DNA of 64,000 bases from Deltaproteobacteria bacterium. Its GTDB lineage: Bacteria > Desulfobacterota > Syntrophia > Syntrophales > JACQWR01. Positions 54,168-63,521 of this stretch are shown here, piece after piece. The notes under the pieces are model-generated. The model saw only the letters and a program-made list of their open reading frames with translations. It did no database searches and was not told where the DNA came from. Each line of letters begins with the position of its first letter. Position 1 is the first letter of the stretch. The position numbers and the translations under genes were made by a program. The stretch covers positions 1-64,000 of the forward strand of contig JACQWR010000004.1 in the NCBI GenBank assembly GCA_016209105.1, given 5' to 3'.

Positions 54168-55625
54168 TTAAAGAGACGGTTTTCTTTTTTCCCCGCCGGT
54201 GTTTTTTTCATAAGCGGCGGCGATCTGGATCAGCCTTCCCTCCGCAAAGTGTCCCGCAAGGAACTGAAGCCCGATGGGAAGACCGCCCGCGGTATAACCG
54301 CAGGGAACGGACAGACCCGGTATGCCGGCGAGATTGGCGGAGATCGTGAAGATATCGGACAGGTACATCTTGATGGGGTCGTCCGTCTTCTCCCCGATCT
54401 TGAAGGCCGGGGTCGGCGAGGTGGGCGTGAGGATCACATCGCACTGCCGGAAGGCGTCGTCAAAATCCCGCTTGATGAGGGCCCGCACCTGGGAGGCCTT
54501 CTTGTAATAGGCATCGTAATACCCGGAGGAAAGGGCATAGGTGCCGATCATGATGCGCCGTTTCACCTCGGCTCCGAAACCCTCCGAACGGGTCTTTTTG
54601 TACATTTCCAGGAGGTCCCGGCCGTTTTCAGAACGGAACCCGTATTTCACGCCGTCGTAGCGAGCCAGGTTGGAGCTGGCCTCGGCCGGCGCCACGATGT
54701 AATAGACCGCCAGGCAATATTCCGTATGGGGAAGAGATATGGGCAGGCACTTACCGCCAAGTTTCTCGATGACGCCAATGGCCTTCTGCACCGCCGCGGC
54801 GACCTCGGCATCAATGCCCTCGATGAAATACTCCTTCGGGATGCCTACGTTCCAGCCGTCAATCCCCCGCTCGACAAACGCGCGGTAATCGGGCACATCC
54901 GTGGGGACCGACGTGGACTCCCGAGGATCGTAGCCGGCGATGGCATTCATCATGATGGCGCAGTCTTCCACGTCCTTCGTAAAGGGCCCTATCTGGTCAA
55001 GAGACGAGGCAAAAGCAATCATGCCGAAACGCGATACCCTCCCGTAGGTGGGCTTCATGCCTACCACGCCGCAGAGCGCGGCCGGCTGTCGGATAGAGCC
55101 GCCCGTATCGGAACCGAGGGAAGCAATGCATTCGCCGGCGGCCACAGCCGCAGCGGAACCGCCGCTGGAACCTCCCGGTATCCTGTCCAGATCCCAGGGA
55201 TTTCTCGTAACGCCGAAGAAGGATGTCTCCGTAGAAGATCCCATGGCAAACTCGTCCATGTTTGTCTTGCCCGTAAACACGGCGCCCGCCTCTCTGAGTT
55301 TCTCCACTACCGTGGCGTCGTAGGGTGGTACAAAATTATGCAAGATATGGGAACCGCAGGTCGTCTTAATTCCCCGTGTACAAAAAATGTCCTTCAAGGC
55401 GATGGGGATGCCCGTCAGGGTGTTGATGTCTCCCGCCTTGATCCGCTGATCGGCTTTTGCCGCCTCTTCGCGAGCCTGTTCTTCAAGAAGGGTTATATAG
55501 GCGCGGACATTCACCTCCACCGCCTCGATGCGGCCGAAGACGGAATCCAGTATCCCGGACGCGCTGACCTCCCCGCTTCTGATTTTTTCCTGCAATTCAT
55601 GAATGGTTAATTCGTACAACTCCAT
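54168..55625 (-). CDS. gatA: Glutamyl/aspartyl-tRNA amidotransferase subunit A
   Basis: This 485-residue amidase subunit has the Ser-cisSer-Lys triad: lysine in [24 protein letters not shown], and [13 protein letters not shown]. It releases ammonia from glutamine. ATG 55625 overlaps the gatC stop by one base (TAATG) and has GGTGG upstream; the longer frame of ten codons is not needed. Confidence 0.95.
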   Translation of the reverse strand: MELYELTIHELQEKIRSGEVSASGILDSVFGRIEAVEVNVRAYITLLEEQAREEAAKADQRIKAGDINTLTGIPIALKDIFCTRGIKTTCGSHILHNFVPPYDATVVEKLREAGAVFTGKTNMDEFAMGSSTETSFFGVTRNPWDLDRIPGGSSGGSAAAVAAGECIASLGSDTGGSIRQPAALCGVVGMKPTYGRVSRFGMIAFASSLDQIGPFTKDVEDCAIMMNAIAGYDPRESTSVPTDVPDYRAFVERGIDGWNVGIPKEYFIEGIDAEVAAAVQKAIGVIEKLGGKCLPISLPHTEYCLAVYYIVAPAEASSNLARYDGVKYGFRSENGRDLLEMYKKTRSEGFGAEVKRRIMIGTYALSSGYYDAYYKKASQVRALIKRDFDDAFRQCDVILTPTSPTPAFKIGEKTDDPIKMYLSDIFTISANLAGIPGLSVPCGYTAGGLPIGLQFLAGHFAEGRLIQIAAAYEKNTGGEKRKPSL

Positions 55626-55912
55626 TATTCCACCACCTTCGGCACTCGGAAGCATCCCCCCTGCTTATCGGGGGCATTGGCCAGAGAACGTTCTTCGCTT
55701 AACGATTCCCGCACCTCGTCGTCACGGAAGGCATTGCTCAAGGCTGTGGCATGGCTCATGGGTTCTACGCCGGCTGTATCCGCCCGGTTCAGCTTTTCCA
55801 TGTACATCAGGATGTCATTGAGCTGGGAGGTAAACGTTTCCGTCTCCTCTTCGCTGAATTCCAGCCGCGCCAGATGCGCCACATAACTTACTTCTTCCTT
55901 GCTGATCTTCAA
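55625..55912 (-). CDS. gatC: Glutamyl/aspartyl-tRNA amidotransferase subunit C
   Basis: This 95-residue protein has the GatC pattern: [17 protein letters not shown] at the start, [19 protein letters not shown], and the end RVPKVVE. It stabilises the GatAB complex. The start is TTG 55912 with GGAG seven bases upstream. It is the first gene of the run toward gatA. Confidence 0.93.
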   Translation of the reverse strand: MKISKEEVSYVAHLARLEFSEEETETFTSQLNDILMYMEKLNRADTAGVEPMSHATALSNAFRDDEVRESLSEERSLANAPDKQGGCFRVPKVVE

Positions 55913-55951
55913 ATCGCATCTCCCCGAATGTAGTATTTCCGTAAATAAGAT

Positions 55952-56024
55952 GTCCTCTCAACCAAAGGGAGATATCTTTTAATAGGTTCTTCTCTTGAAG
56001 ATTTCTCGCTTTGCTCGAAATGAC
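55952..56024 (+). repeat. Dispersed repeat D, copy D3
   Basis: GTCCTCTCAACCAAAGGGAG to CTCGCTTTGCTCGAAATGAC, followed by GGCATGATAAAGCCTTTACTG, in the same orientation as D1. It lies between gatC and the deacetylase gene. Confidence 0.75.
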
Positions 56025-56055
56025 GGCATGATAAAGCCTTTACTGAAACACGACA

Positions 56056-57129
56056 CTAACTGAACTGCCAGTATGGCTTTATTTTCTCTACCACAGGCCG
56101 GAGAGCCGCATCCCGGCAGTGGCGTTCTTCTATCTCTATCTTGTCCAGATCCGCTTCCGTCAACCGCGTGTCTCCGTGCATCTCCAACAAAACCGCCTGT
56201 ACCGACGCGGCCTCGCCCTCGGTATTATAGCCCCCTTCCAGAACCATAAGGAGCTTTCCCCCGCAGCAGGCGTCCGCAATATCCAGAAGAATGCGAGTCA
56301 GACAGGCAAACCCGCCGGGGGTCACCTCCATGGCGCCCAGGGGGTCCTGATAATAAATATCGAACCCAGCCGAGACCATGACCATATCGGGTTTGAACTG
56401 CAGAGCCACGGGCTTGAGTACCCTCCGGAAAATGCTCAGGTACTCCCCGTCGCCGGCGCCCGGCGAAAGGGGGACGTTGATCGTGTAACCGAGCCCCTTC
56501 CCTCTCCCCGTTTCCCCCAGCGCTCCCGTACCGGGGTAATAGGGATACTGGTGGGTGGAAAAATACAGAATGTCGGCGTCTTCGTAGAAGGAGTGCTGTG
56601 TGCCGTTTCCGTGGTGCAGGTCCCAGTCAACGATCAAAACCTTCTTCATGCCGTGCCGCGCCGTCGCATACCGGGCGCCCACGGCAATATTGTTGAAGAG
56701 ACAAAAACCGGCCGCCCGGTCGGCCTCGGCATGGTGGCCGGGCGGCCTTATCAGCGCGAAGGCGTTCGTCACCTCTCCGGAAACGATACTGTCTATGGCG
56801 TTGCAGACCCCGCCCGCGGCCAAAAGGGCCGTATCGTAAGAATCCTCTACGGTTGACGTATCGGGATCGAGGGAAAAATGAGATTTCCCCGCCGTTTCCG
56901 CCACCAAGTTGACGTAACCAGGACGGTGTATTCTTTCCAGTTCCTCGCGAGTAGCGTGTCGGGGTGCAATTGCATGGAACTTCCCTGCCATTTCAGCGTC
57001 ATCAAGCATCCGGTAGATCGCCACCAGCCGTTCGGGGGATTCGGGATGGGCAAAACCAGCATCATGCCTTAAATATCGTTCATCCCTTACAATTCCGGTT
57101 TTCCGAGAAATTCTGTCCGCCTCCTTCAT
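56056..57129 (-). CDS. Histone deacetylase-like amidohydrolase (class II/AcuC type)
   Basis: This 357-residue zinc enzyme has RPPGHHAEADRAAGFCLFNN with the catalytic histidines, DWDLHHGNGTQH with zinc ligands, and AGFDIYYQDPLGAM with the last ligand. Bacterial members deacetylate polyamines or acetyl-lysine proteins. A ribosome site AGAGG lies before ATG. Confidence 0.92.
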   Translation of the reverse strand: MKEADRISRKTGIVRDERYLRHDAGFAHPESPERLVAIYRMLDDAEMAGKFHAIAPRHATREELERIHRPGYVNLVAETAGKSHFSLDPDTSTVEDSYDTALLAAGGVCNAIDSIVSGEVTNAFALIRPPGHHAEADRAAGFCLFNNIAVGARYATARHGMKKVLIVDWDLHHGNGTQHSFYEDADILYFSTHQYPYYPGTGALGETGRGKGLGYTINVPLSPGAGDGEYLSIFRRVLKPVALQFKPDMVMVSAGFDIYYQDPLGAMEVTPGGFACLTRILLDIADACCGGKLLMVLEGGYNTEGEAASVQAVLLEMHGDTRLTEADLDKIEIEERHCRDAALRPVVEKIKPYWQFS

Positions 57130-57324
57130 TCTCTTCCTCTCTGATTTATAAACGATACCGCCATTCGTAAGTTAGAAATTGTTTTCTGCGTTTTTCTGGC
57201 AGAAAATAATTTCGTGAACGCACTTATCCCGTTTATCGGGGTTACGATAGTCGCTTTTGCCCCTACCACAAAAGCCCTTAGAAAGCAAAGGATTTCCCGT
57301 ATAAGCCCCCTTCTGGAAAAACCG

Positions 57325-57352
57325 TTGACAATGGTTCAAAACCATATATACT
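57325..57352 (+). promoter_or_regulatory. Promoter of tatA with a palindrome in the spacer
   Basis: TTGACA (57325-57330) and TATACT (57347-57352) are 16 bases apart. The spacer contains ATGGTTCAAAACCAT (57331-57345), a perfect inverted repeat with a three-base centre, a candidate repressor site. The gene starts 34 bases downstream of the -10. Confidence 0.7.
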
Positions 57353-57386
57353 TACGCAAAATCTCCCGGAAAGAGGGTGTGGTGTA

Positions 57387-57695
57387 ATGTTTGGCATCGG
57401 CATGCCGGAGCTTATCGTAATTGCCGTTATCGCCTTGCTCGTTGTGGGTCCCAAAAAACTCCCCGATCTTGCCAAGACCTTGGGGAAGGGTCTCTCGGAG
57501 TTTCGCAAGGCAACCGACGAAGTGACCGACAACTTGAAGCAGACATTGAAGGCAGAAGAAGTCAAAGAAGAAGTGGATGGCATCAAGGATTCGCTCCTGC
57601 ATGCAAACAATAACGGTCAGGAAGCGCATGACCAATCTTCCCCGCCTTCCGAAAACAAAGAAACGCCCCCTCCGGGTTCCGCACCAAAAACCTAA
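57387..57695 (+). CDS. tatA: Twin-arginine translocase subunit TatA/TatB
   Basis: This 102-residue protein has one helix (MPELIVIAVIALLVVGPKKLP), then the amphipathic ALAKTLGKGLSEFRKATDE type segment (here LAKTLGKGLSEF). The long acidic tail is rather TatB-like; a single protein may serve both roles. It precedes tatC by 63 bases. The TctC-like protein in this window has a Tat signal. Confidence 0.9.
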   Translation: MFGIGMPELIVIAVIALLVVGPKKLPDLAKTLGKGLSEFRKATDEVTDNLKQTLKAEEVKEEVDGIKDSLLHANNNGQEAHDQSSPPSENKETPPPGSAPKT

Positions 57696-57758
57696 CTCCC
57701 CGACACCAATAACAAAATGAAACATTATCAACCAGTATTGCAGGAAATACGTTAACCT

Positions 57759-58529
57759 ATGGACAGGTCAGCAGACGAAAAAATGCCCTTTACCTCTCAT
57801 CTGGAAGAGTTGCGGAAGAGACTCGTTCGCATCCTCATCGCGGTTGGACTGGGATTTCTTGTCTGTTATTACTTCAAAGATTGGCTGTTCATGGTCATCA
57901 CCAAGCCGCTGGCCGATGTCATGCCCAAGAGCAGTTCCATGATCTATACGGGCCTTCCTGAGGCTTTTTTTATCTACATGAAGATCGCGTTTTTTGCCTC
58001 CCTCTTTCTGACAAGCCCCTATACCCTGTTTCAAATTTGGCGGTTCATCTCCCCGGGCCTCTATCAAAACGAGAAAAAATACGTTTTCCCCTTTATCTTT
58101 TTTTCCTCTCTGCTCTTCATCGGGGGGATCCTGTTCGGCTATTTTATCGTCCTGCCGCCGGCGTTTAGCTTCTTCGTCTCCTTTTCGTCCGAGTTCCTGA
58201 AGCCGATGGTTTCCCTGAAGGAATATCTTTCCCTGTCTCTGAAGTTCCTGCTCGGATTCGGTCTTTCCTTCGAACTGCCTGTTTTTATTTTTTTCATGAC
58301 CAAAATCGGCATCGTGAACTCCAAGATGCTGTCCAAGCAGCGGCGTTACGCCATCCTGATTATTTTTGTTGTCGCCGCAATCCTGACGCCCTCTCCCGAC
58401 GCCCTGACACAGGGATTGATGGCGCTGCCGCTCATGTTCCTGTACGAGGTCAGCATCTTCGTGGCAAAATTCGCGGAAAAAAAGACGCCCGATGATAAAC
58501 ACGAACACGCTGAAGAGGAAGCACCATGA
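57759..58529 (+). CDS. tatC: Twin-arginine translocase subunit TatC
   Basis: This 256-residue protein has six helices. MPFTSHLEELRKRLVRI is the conserved N-terminus; YTLFQIWRFISPGLYQNEKKY and a late ILTPSPDALTQGLMALPL are TatC signatures. It recognises the RR signal. Its stop overlaps the PBP start (ATGA). Confidence 0.95.
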   Translation: MDRSADEKMPFTSHLEELRKRLVRILIAVGLGFLVCYYFKDWLFMVITKPLADVMPKSSSMIYTGLPEAFFIYMKIAFFASLFLTSPYTLFQIWRFISPGLYQNEKKYVFPFIFFSSLLFIGGILFGYFIVLPPAFSFFVSFSSEFLKPMVSLKEYLSLSLKFLLGFGLSFELPVFIFFMTKIGIVNSKMLSKQRRYAILIIFVVAAILTPSPDALTQGLMALPLMFLYEVSIFVAKFAEKKTPDDKHEHAEEEAP

Positions 58530-60586
58530 ACGGAGGCAGACGGGCCATCAGAAACGTAGCCCCCAAGAGGGGCGCCCGGCGGAAGGCCCTGAAGAAACTC
58601 CTCCTTGCGGCCCTGCTCCTGGGAATTATCGTGGCGCTCGCGGGAAGCAGCCTCATTTACTACATCATTCTGAAGGAATTGCCGAGCATCGCCGCCCTTA
58701 AGGATTACCGTCCCAGCATCGCCACGAGGGTCTATGCCGACAATAATGAACTCATTGACGAGTTTTTCCTCGAGGACCGGAAAATTATCAAGATTACCGA
58801 TGTCCCCAAGATCGTCATTTACGCCTTTGTCGCCGCGGAAGACGCCCGCTTCTTCCAGCACGGGGGCCTGGATCTGCAGAGCATGTCCCGGGCCTTTTTC
58901 AAGAATCTGGAGGCGGGCCGGATCGTCCAGGGAGGAAGCACCATCACGCAGCAGGTGGCAAAATCCCTGTACCTATCGCCCGAGAGAAGCTACATACGGA
59001 AAATCCGGGAGGCGCTCCTCGCCTTCAAGATAGACCGTTACCTTACCAAAGACGAAATTCTTAATCTCTATCTCAATCACATCTATCTGGGACACGGCAC
59101 CTATGGGATCGAAGCGGCTGCGGAAGGCTATTTCGGGAAGAGCGCCCGATACCTTAATCTATCCGAAGCCGCCCTGCTGGCGGCGCTTCCCAAGGCGCCC
59201 ACTTCCTATTCCCCGTTCCTCCATCTCGATAAAGCCCGCCAGCGGCAGGCCTATGTCCTGCAGAGGATGTTCGAGGACAAATACATAACACGCCAGGACA
59301 TGGAACAGGCGATTGCCGCGCCCATCCACCTCAAATCTTTCAGACCCAAGGACAAGATCGCCCCCTATTTCGTGGAGAACGTCCGCCGCTACATCTTGGA
59401 GAAGTACGGTGGGGAAGCCCTGTACAAGGAAGGACTCGAGGTATACACCACGCTCAACATTAAGATGCAGAAGGCGGCGCGGGACGCCGTGGAGCGGGGG
59501 CTCCAGGAACTGGAAGCGCGAGAGGGATCCCCGCCCGGGGAAGCCCAGGGCGCGTTGCTCGCCATGGAATCCACTACGGGGGCCGTCAGGGCCATGGTGG
59601 GGGGAAGAAACTTCAGCAGAAGCGAATTCAATCGCGCCACCCAGTCGCGGCGCCAGCCCGGGTCGGCATTCAAGCCCTTTATTTATACGGCGGCCTTTGA
59701 CAAGGGCATGACCCCGGCGACCGTTATTATGGATGCGCCGATTGTTTTTGAAGACCGTTCCACAAACACCGTGTGGAAACCGCAAAACTTCGACCAGAAA
59801 TTTACCGGCCCCACCACCCTGCATAAGGCACTTGTCAATTCGCGTAATATCATCACCATAAAAATTCTGCAGACCATCGGTGTGGACTACGCCACCGCCT
59901 ATGCGGGCAACATGGGAATCGCCTCGCCTCTCAACAAGAATCTCTCTCTGGCGCTGGGGACATCGGGCGTCACGCTACAGGAATTGGTGAGGGGATACGG
60001 CGTGCTGGCGAACGGCGGCAAGAAGGTAAATCCCTTCTTCATCAGAAAGATCGTTGACCGCACCGGCCATGTTTTTGAAGAAAGTCAGGTGGTGAGCGAA
60101 CAGGTTATTGATCCCCGCATCGCCTTCATGACAACCCATGTTATGCAGGACGTGGTGGAAAGCGGCACGGGCAGGGCGGTAAAGAGCCTTGGCCGGCCCG
60201 TGGCCGGCAAGACCGGCACGACGGACGAAATGAGAGACGCCTGGTTCATGGGCTTCACGCCGTCGCTGGTGGCGGGCGTGTGGGTAGGCTTTGACCAGGA
60301 AAGAACCCTCGGCAAGCAGGAAGTGGGCGGCCGCGCGGCGGCCCCCATCTGGCTGTACTTCATGGAAAGCGCCCTCGCTGGGACGCCGGTAGAAGTATTT
60401 CCCGTTCCCGAGGGGATCGTCTTCATGAAGATTGACCCCTCGACCGGTCTCCCGGTGAAACCCTCAACAAAGGGGGCTATCTTCGAATGTTTTCTCGATG
60501 GAAATACCCCGAATGACGCGCCGCCGCCCGATGAACGTGAGAAGACCGATGGGATGCCTGCCTACGAGATGGATACCCGCTTTTAG
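58526..60586 (+). CDS. Penicillin-binding protein 1A (bifunctional)
   Basis: This 686-residue enzyme makes and cross-links peptidoglycan. It has an N-terminal helix (LLLAALLLGIIVALAGSSLI), a GT51 domain with AAEDARFFQHGG, QGGSTITQQVAKSL and GYFGKSARYLNLSEAALLA, and a transpeptidase with QPGSAFKPF (SxxK), NSRN, and GKTGTTD. ATG overlaps the tatC stop, which is not common. Confidence 0.93.
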   Translation: MNGGRRAIRNVAPKRGARRKALKKLLLAALLLGIIVALAGSSLIYYIILKELPSIAALKDYRPSIATRVYADNNELIDEFFLEDRKIIKITDVPKIVIYAFVAAEDARFFQHGGLDLQSMSRAFFKNLEAGRIVQGGSTITQQVAKSLYLSPERSYIRKIREALLAFKIDRYLTKDEILNLYLNHIYLGHGTYGIEAAAEGYFGKSARYLNLSEAALLAALPKAPTSYSPFLHLDKARQRQAYVLQRMFEDKYITRQDMEQAIAAPIHLKSFRPKDKIAPYFVENVRRYILEKYGGEALYKEGLEVYTTLNIKMQKAARDAVERGLQELEAREGSPPGEAQGALLAMESTTGAVRAMVGGRNFSRSEFNRATQSRRQPGSAFKPFIYTAAFDKGMTPATVIMDAPIVFEDRSTNTVWKPQNFDQKFTGPTTLHKALVNSRNIITIKILQTIGVDYATAYAGNMGIASPLNKNLSLALGTSGVTLQELVRGYGVLANGGKKVNPFFIRKIVDRTGHVFEESQVVSEQVIDPRIAFMTTHVMQDVVESGTGRAVKSLGRPVAGKTGTTDEMRDAWFMGFTPSLVAGVWVGFDQERTLGKQEVGGRAAAPIWLYFMESALAGTPVEVFPVPEGIVFMKIDPSTGLPVKPSTKGAIFECFLDGNTPNDAPPPDEREKTDGMPAYEMDTRF

Positions 60587-60650
60587 CAAGTGAGAAATCA
60601 TTTTCCGCATTTATCCCGTTTATTGTGGTTAGGAACGGGCGAAACAATAA

Positions 60651-60971
60651 TCAGCAGCGAGCGTGACAAGTCGGTTGGATTGCCTTGTTCTCCAAGTGAT
60701 TTTCCTGTTCTTCATACTGCGTCCACATTCTGATAACTTTTACAGTCTTGATATCGTCGAGAACTTGGTAAACCAGACGGTATTGTAAGTTGATCCGTCT
60801 GGAACAAGCCCCGGAGAGGTCTCCCATGAGTTTTTCGTATGGCGGTGGTTTTCGGTAAGGATCTTCTCTGAGAATGTTCAGCAGGCGATTTGTCTGTGGC
60901 TTAAGGCCAGATTGTGCAATTTTCTTTGCATCTTTCTTGGCCTGCTTAGTAAAGACTAGGCACCAACTCAC
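60651..60971 (-). CDS. YoeB/Txe-family toxin
   Basis: This 106-residue mRNA-cleaving toxin has VFTKQAKKDAKKIAQSGL, YEKLMGDLSGACSRRINLQYRLVY (in parts), and the end VIRMWTQYE. The usual YoeB stops there; this one continues for 19 residues (EQENHLENKAIQPTCHARC) that read through a sequence like the left part of the attC-like sites (aacaaggcaatccaaccg). The start is GTG 60971, overlapping the antitoxin stop. Confidence 0.82.
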   Translation of the reverse strand: MSWCLVFTKQAKKDAKKIAQSGLKPQTNRLLNILREDPYRKPPPYEKLMGDLSGACSRRINLQYRLVYQVLDDIKTVKVIRMWTQYEEQENHLENKAIQPTCHARC

Positions 60972-61210
60972 CAGCCGGGCTCCTTATCGCATTTTTCGAC
61001 AGGGGTTCTATGTCCCTTTTTGATGGACTCTCGCATACCGGGTAGCGACACGAGGTATAGAGTCTCCTCTATTGCCCGCCAGTCTTCTTCGGAAACGAGA
61101 ACAGCAGAGCTTCTCTTTCCTACGATCTGGACTGGTATGTGTGTCTCCTTCACTTCATCAACTAAATTATAGAGGCGTTTTCTTGCTTCCGATGCCGATA
61201 ACGTTGTCAT
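60968..61210 (-). CDS. YefM/Phd-family antitoxin
   Basis: This 80-residue protein begins MTTLSASEARKRLYNLVDEV and has KRSSAVLVSEEDWRAIEETLYL, the YefM pattern. ATG 61210 has AAGGAGG eight bases upstream; the long frame beyond is noncoding. GTACCACATGCGGTAC (61229-61244), an inverted repeat overlapping the region just upstream, is a candidate operator. Confidence 0.88.
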   Translation of the reverse strand: MTTLSASEARKRLYNLVDEVKETHIPVQIVGKRSSAVLVSEEDWRAIEETLYLVSLPGMRESIKKGHRTPVEKCDKEPGW

Positions 61211-61403
61211 TTTAACAACCTCCTTCTCGTACCACATGCGGTACGCCAACGTTTTCTCAATGTCAAGTTCTTTCACGGGAACATATATTTTTATACATAT
61301 TATATAAGTTGTTAGAATATAGAAGAATCGCTGTCCCAAAACAAGCTCAAAATGGGCTTTTCTCTGATTATTTCCCCAAAATAATATAGAGAATAAACAA
61401 CCT

Positions 61404-61478
61404 GTCATTTCGCGTGAAACGAGAAATCTTGACGAATATATTTACATAGAAAAGATATCTCCCTTCGGTCGATATGAC
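61404..61478 (-). repeat. Dispersed repeat D, copy D4
   Basis: GTCATTTCGCGTGAAACGAG to CTTCGGTCGATATGAC, in the same sense as D2. The gap 61211-61592 holds this repeat, the candidate operator of the YefM gene and the ilv promoter; I see no gene in it. Confidence 0.75.
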
Positions 61479-61533
61479 AATTATTTATGAGAAAGGGAAT
61501 AAGATAGGAATACTCTGTGATCAAAAAATACCC

Positions 61534-61562
61534 TTGACAAAAATGGTATTTTTTAATAGGGA
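61534..61562 (+). promoter_or_regulatory. Probable promoter of the ilv leader and operon
   Basis: TTGACA at 61534-61539 is perfect. A poor -10 (TAGGGA, 61557-61562) is 17 bases on; TTTAAT lies too near. I am sure of the -35 only. Transcription from here would cover the leader peptide and terminator before ilvB. Confidence 0.5.
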
Positions 61563-61592
61563 TACAGCCGTAAGTACATGATGGAGAGTGAG

Positions 61593-61697
61593 ATGGTCAT
61601 GCGGCATGAAACAGGTTTTGCAAATATTCCGGTTATACTGAGCGTCGTGGCTGTAGTAGTAGCTGTAGGCACGGGTGCCGCCGCTCGGTTTCTTTGA
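61593..61697 (+). CDS. ilvBN leader peptide (attenuator)
   Basis: A 34-codon frame, ATG 61593 to TGA 61695-61697, has GGAGAG upstream. Residues 12-25 are IPVILSVVAVVVAV, with 8 valines, 2 isoleucines and 2 leucines in the whole peptide. When valine-charged tRNA is short, ribosomes should stall on these codons and prevent the terminator that follows. In-frame ATGs at 61578 and 61581 are alternatives without a ribosome site. Confidence 0.8.
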   Translation: MVMRHETGFANIPVILSVVAVVVAVGTGAAARFL

Positions 61698-61719
61698 ACC
61701 ACCGACATAAGAAGCTAAG

Positions 61720-61750
61720 AGCCGCGGGCGCCCCAACCCGCGGCTTTTTT
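61720..61750 (+). terminator. Attenuator terminator upstream of ilvB
   Basis: The stem AGCCGCGGG (61720-61728) and CCCGCGGCT (61737-61745) is 9 bp with an 8-base loop, followed by T6. It starts 22 bases after the leader stop and lies 80 bases before ilvB. Confidence 0.85.
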
Positions 61751-61757
61751 ATTTCAA

Positions 61758-61788
61758 AAAGCCGCACACCGGGAAACACTGCGGCTTT
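61758..61788 (+). terminator. Second hairpin between attenuator and ilvB
   Basis: AAAGCCGCA (61758-61766) pairs with TGCGGCTTT (61780-61788), followed by an AT-rich tail. Its 3' arm could also pair with the first arm of the terminator (AGCCGC), so it may take part in alternative folding. This is an inference. Confidence 0.55.
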
Positions 61789-61829
61789 ATTTATTTACGA
61801 AAACGTTTAATTTTTGAGGGGGTGCAACA

Positions 61830-63521
61830 GTGAAACTAACAGGAGCTCAGATTCTCTTTAAGGTCCTGAAACAGGAAAACGTGGATACTATCTTCGGCTA
61901 TCCGGGCGGCTCCGTCATGGATATCTATGACGAGCTATTCCGGCATGAAGACATCAAACACTTCCTTGTTCGTCATGAACAGGGAGCCATCCATGCGGCC
62001 GACGGGTATGCGCGGGCCTCGGGAAAAATCGGCGTGTGTCTGGTCACCTCAGGCCCCGGCGCCACGAATACGGTAACGGGCATCGCCAATGCCTATATGG
62101 ATTCCATTCCCATCGTTGTCATGACGGGACAGGTTCCCGTTTCCCTGATCGGCAATGACGCCTTTCAGGAGGTGGATATCACAGGCATCACCCGGCCCTG
62201 CACCAAGCATAATTTCCTGGTGCGGGATCCCGAAAACCTGGCCCGGACGATAAAAGAGGCCTTTCATATCGCCCGGGCGGGACGTCCCGGGCCGGTGTTG
62301 ATTGATCTGCCCAAAAACGTCATGCAGGCACTGGTGGACGACACGACCCTGTCCTATCCCATAAGCTTCTCCGATGAGGAAACCGATCCTATTGAGAAAG
62401 ACTGCGCCGAGGCCCTGGAACTGATCAGAAAATCTCGGAAACCCCTGATTTTCTGCGGCGGCGGCGTGATTCTGGGACGGGCATGGAAGGAGTTCCGTAC
62501 GTTTGCAAAAAAACTCAACTGTCCCGTCACCTCATCCCTCATGGGATTAGGGGCGTTTCCCGGCACCGACCCTCTCTGGCTGGGCATGCTCGGCATGCAC
62601 GGAACCTACTACGCGAACATGGCGATCAGCAACGCCGATCTGCTTATCGCCGTGGGGGTGCGGTTCGATGACCGCGTCACCTCCAAGGTGGAGGCCTTTG
62701 CGCCTCACGCCCGGATTATCCACATTGATATTGATCCGGTGTCCATTGATAAAACCATCAAGGCTGACGTTTCCATTATCAGCGATTGCAAACCCGTGCT
62801 CCAACTCCTCAACGAGTGGCTATCCCACGATCCGGTGGTCACCCCGCAAGAGCATACGAAGGAGTGGCGCGCGCAGATCGCCGAATGGAAAGAGAAGGTT
62901 CCCCTGTCCTACTGCCGGGGCGAGAAAATAAAACCCCAGTACGTTATTGAAACGCTGTACGAACTTACCAAGGGGAAAGCCATCATCACCACGGAAGTGG
63001 GCCAGAACCAGATGTGGACGGCGCAGTTCTACCCCTTCGAAGCGCCGAATACCTTCATCTCGTCAGGTGGCTTGGGCACGATGGGCTTCGGATTTCCCGC
63101 GGCAATCGGGGCGCAGGTTGCCTGTCCCGAAAAACTGGTCGTGGATATAGCCGGCGACGGCAGCATTCAGATGAACATTCAGGAAATGGCAACCGCGGTT
63201 CAGTACAAGCTGCCCGTCAAGATCGTCATTCTGAATAACGGCTTTCTGGGCATGGTCCGCCAATGGCAAGAGTTATTTTACGGCAAGCGATACTCTCAGA
63301 CCGATATGTCCTATGCCCCCGACTTTGTGAAACTGGCCGAGGCGTACGGCGCGACCGGCCTGAGATGCACCAAGCCAAACGAAGTGAAAGCCACGCTTCA
63401 AAAGGGCCTCGATACCCCCGGCACGGTCGTCATGGATTTCCGGGTGGAACCGGAGGAGGGCGTTTTTCCCATGGTCAAGCCGGGCCTTTCCCTGTCGGAA
63501 ATGTCCCTGGGAAAAACATGA
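61830..63521 (+). CDS. ilvB: Acetolactate synthase, large (catalytic) subunit
   Basis: This 563-residue ThDP/FAD enzyme makes acetolactate for valine/leucine and acetohydroxybutyrate for isoleucine. It has GYPGGSVMDIYDEL, the catalytic glutamate in RHEQGAIHAADGYAR, TSGPGATN, FDDRVT and GDGSIQMN..NNGFLGMVRQWQ. GTG 61830 has GAGGGGG before it. Its TGA (63519-63521) is the first three bases of repeat F3. Confidence 0.96.
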   Translation: MKLTGAQILFKVLKQENVDTIFGYPGGSVMDIYDELFRHEDIKHFLVRHEQGAIHAADGYARASGKIGVCLVTSGPGATNTVTGIANAYMDSIPIVVMTGQVPVSLIGNDAFQEVDITGITRPCTKHNFLVRDPENLARTIKEAFHIARAGRPGPVLIDLPKNVMQALVDDTTLSYPISFSDEETDPIEKDCAEALELIRKSRKPLIFCGGGVILGRAWKEFRTFAKKLNCPVTSSLMGLGAFPGTDPLWLGMLGMHGTYYANMAISNADLLIAVGVRFDDRVTSKVEAFAPHARIIHIDIDPVSIDKTIKADVSIISDCKPVLQLLNEWLSHDPVVTPQEHTKEWRAQIAEWKEKVPLSYCRGEKIKPQYVIETLYELTKGKAIITTEVGQNQMWTAQFYPFEAPNTFISSGGLGTMGFGFPAAIGAQVACPEKLVVDIAGDGSIQMNIQEMATAVQYKLPVKIVILNNGFLGMVRQWQELFYGKRYSQTDMSYAPDFVKLAEAYGATGLRCTKPNEVKATLQKGLDTPGTVVMDFRVEPEEGVFPMVKPGLSLSEMSLGKT

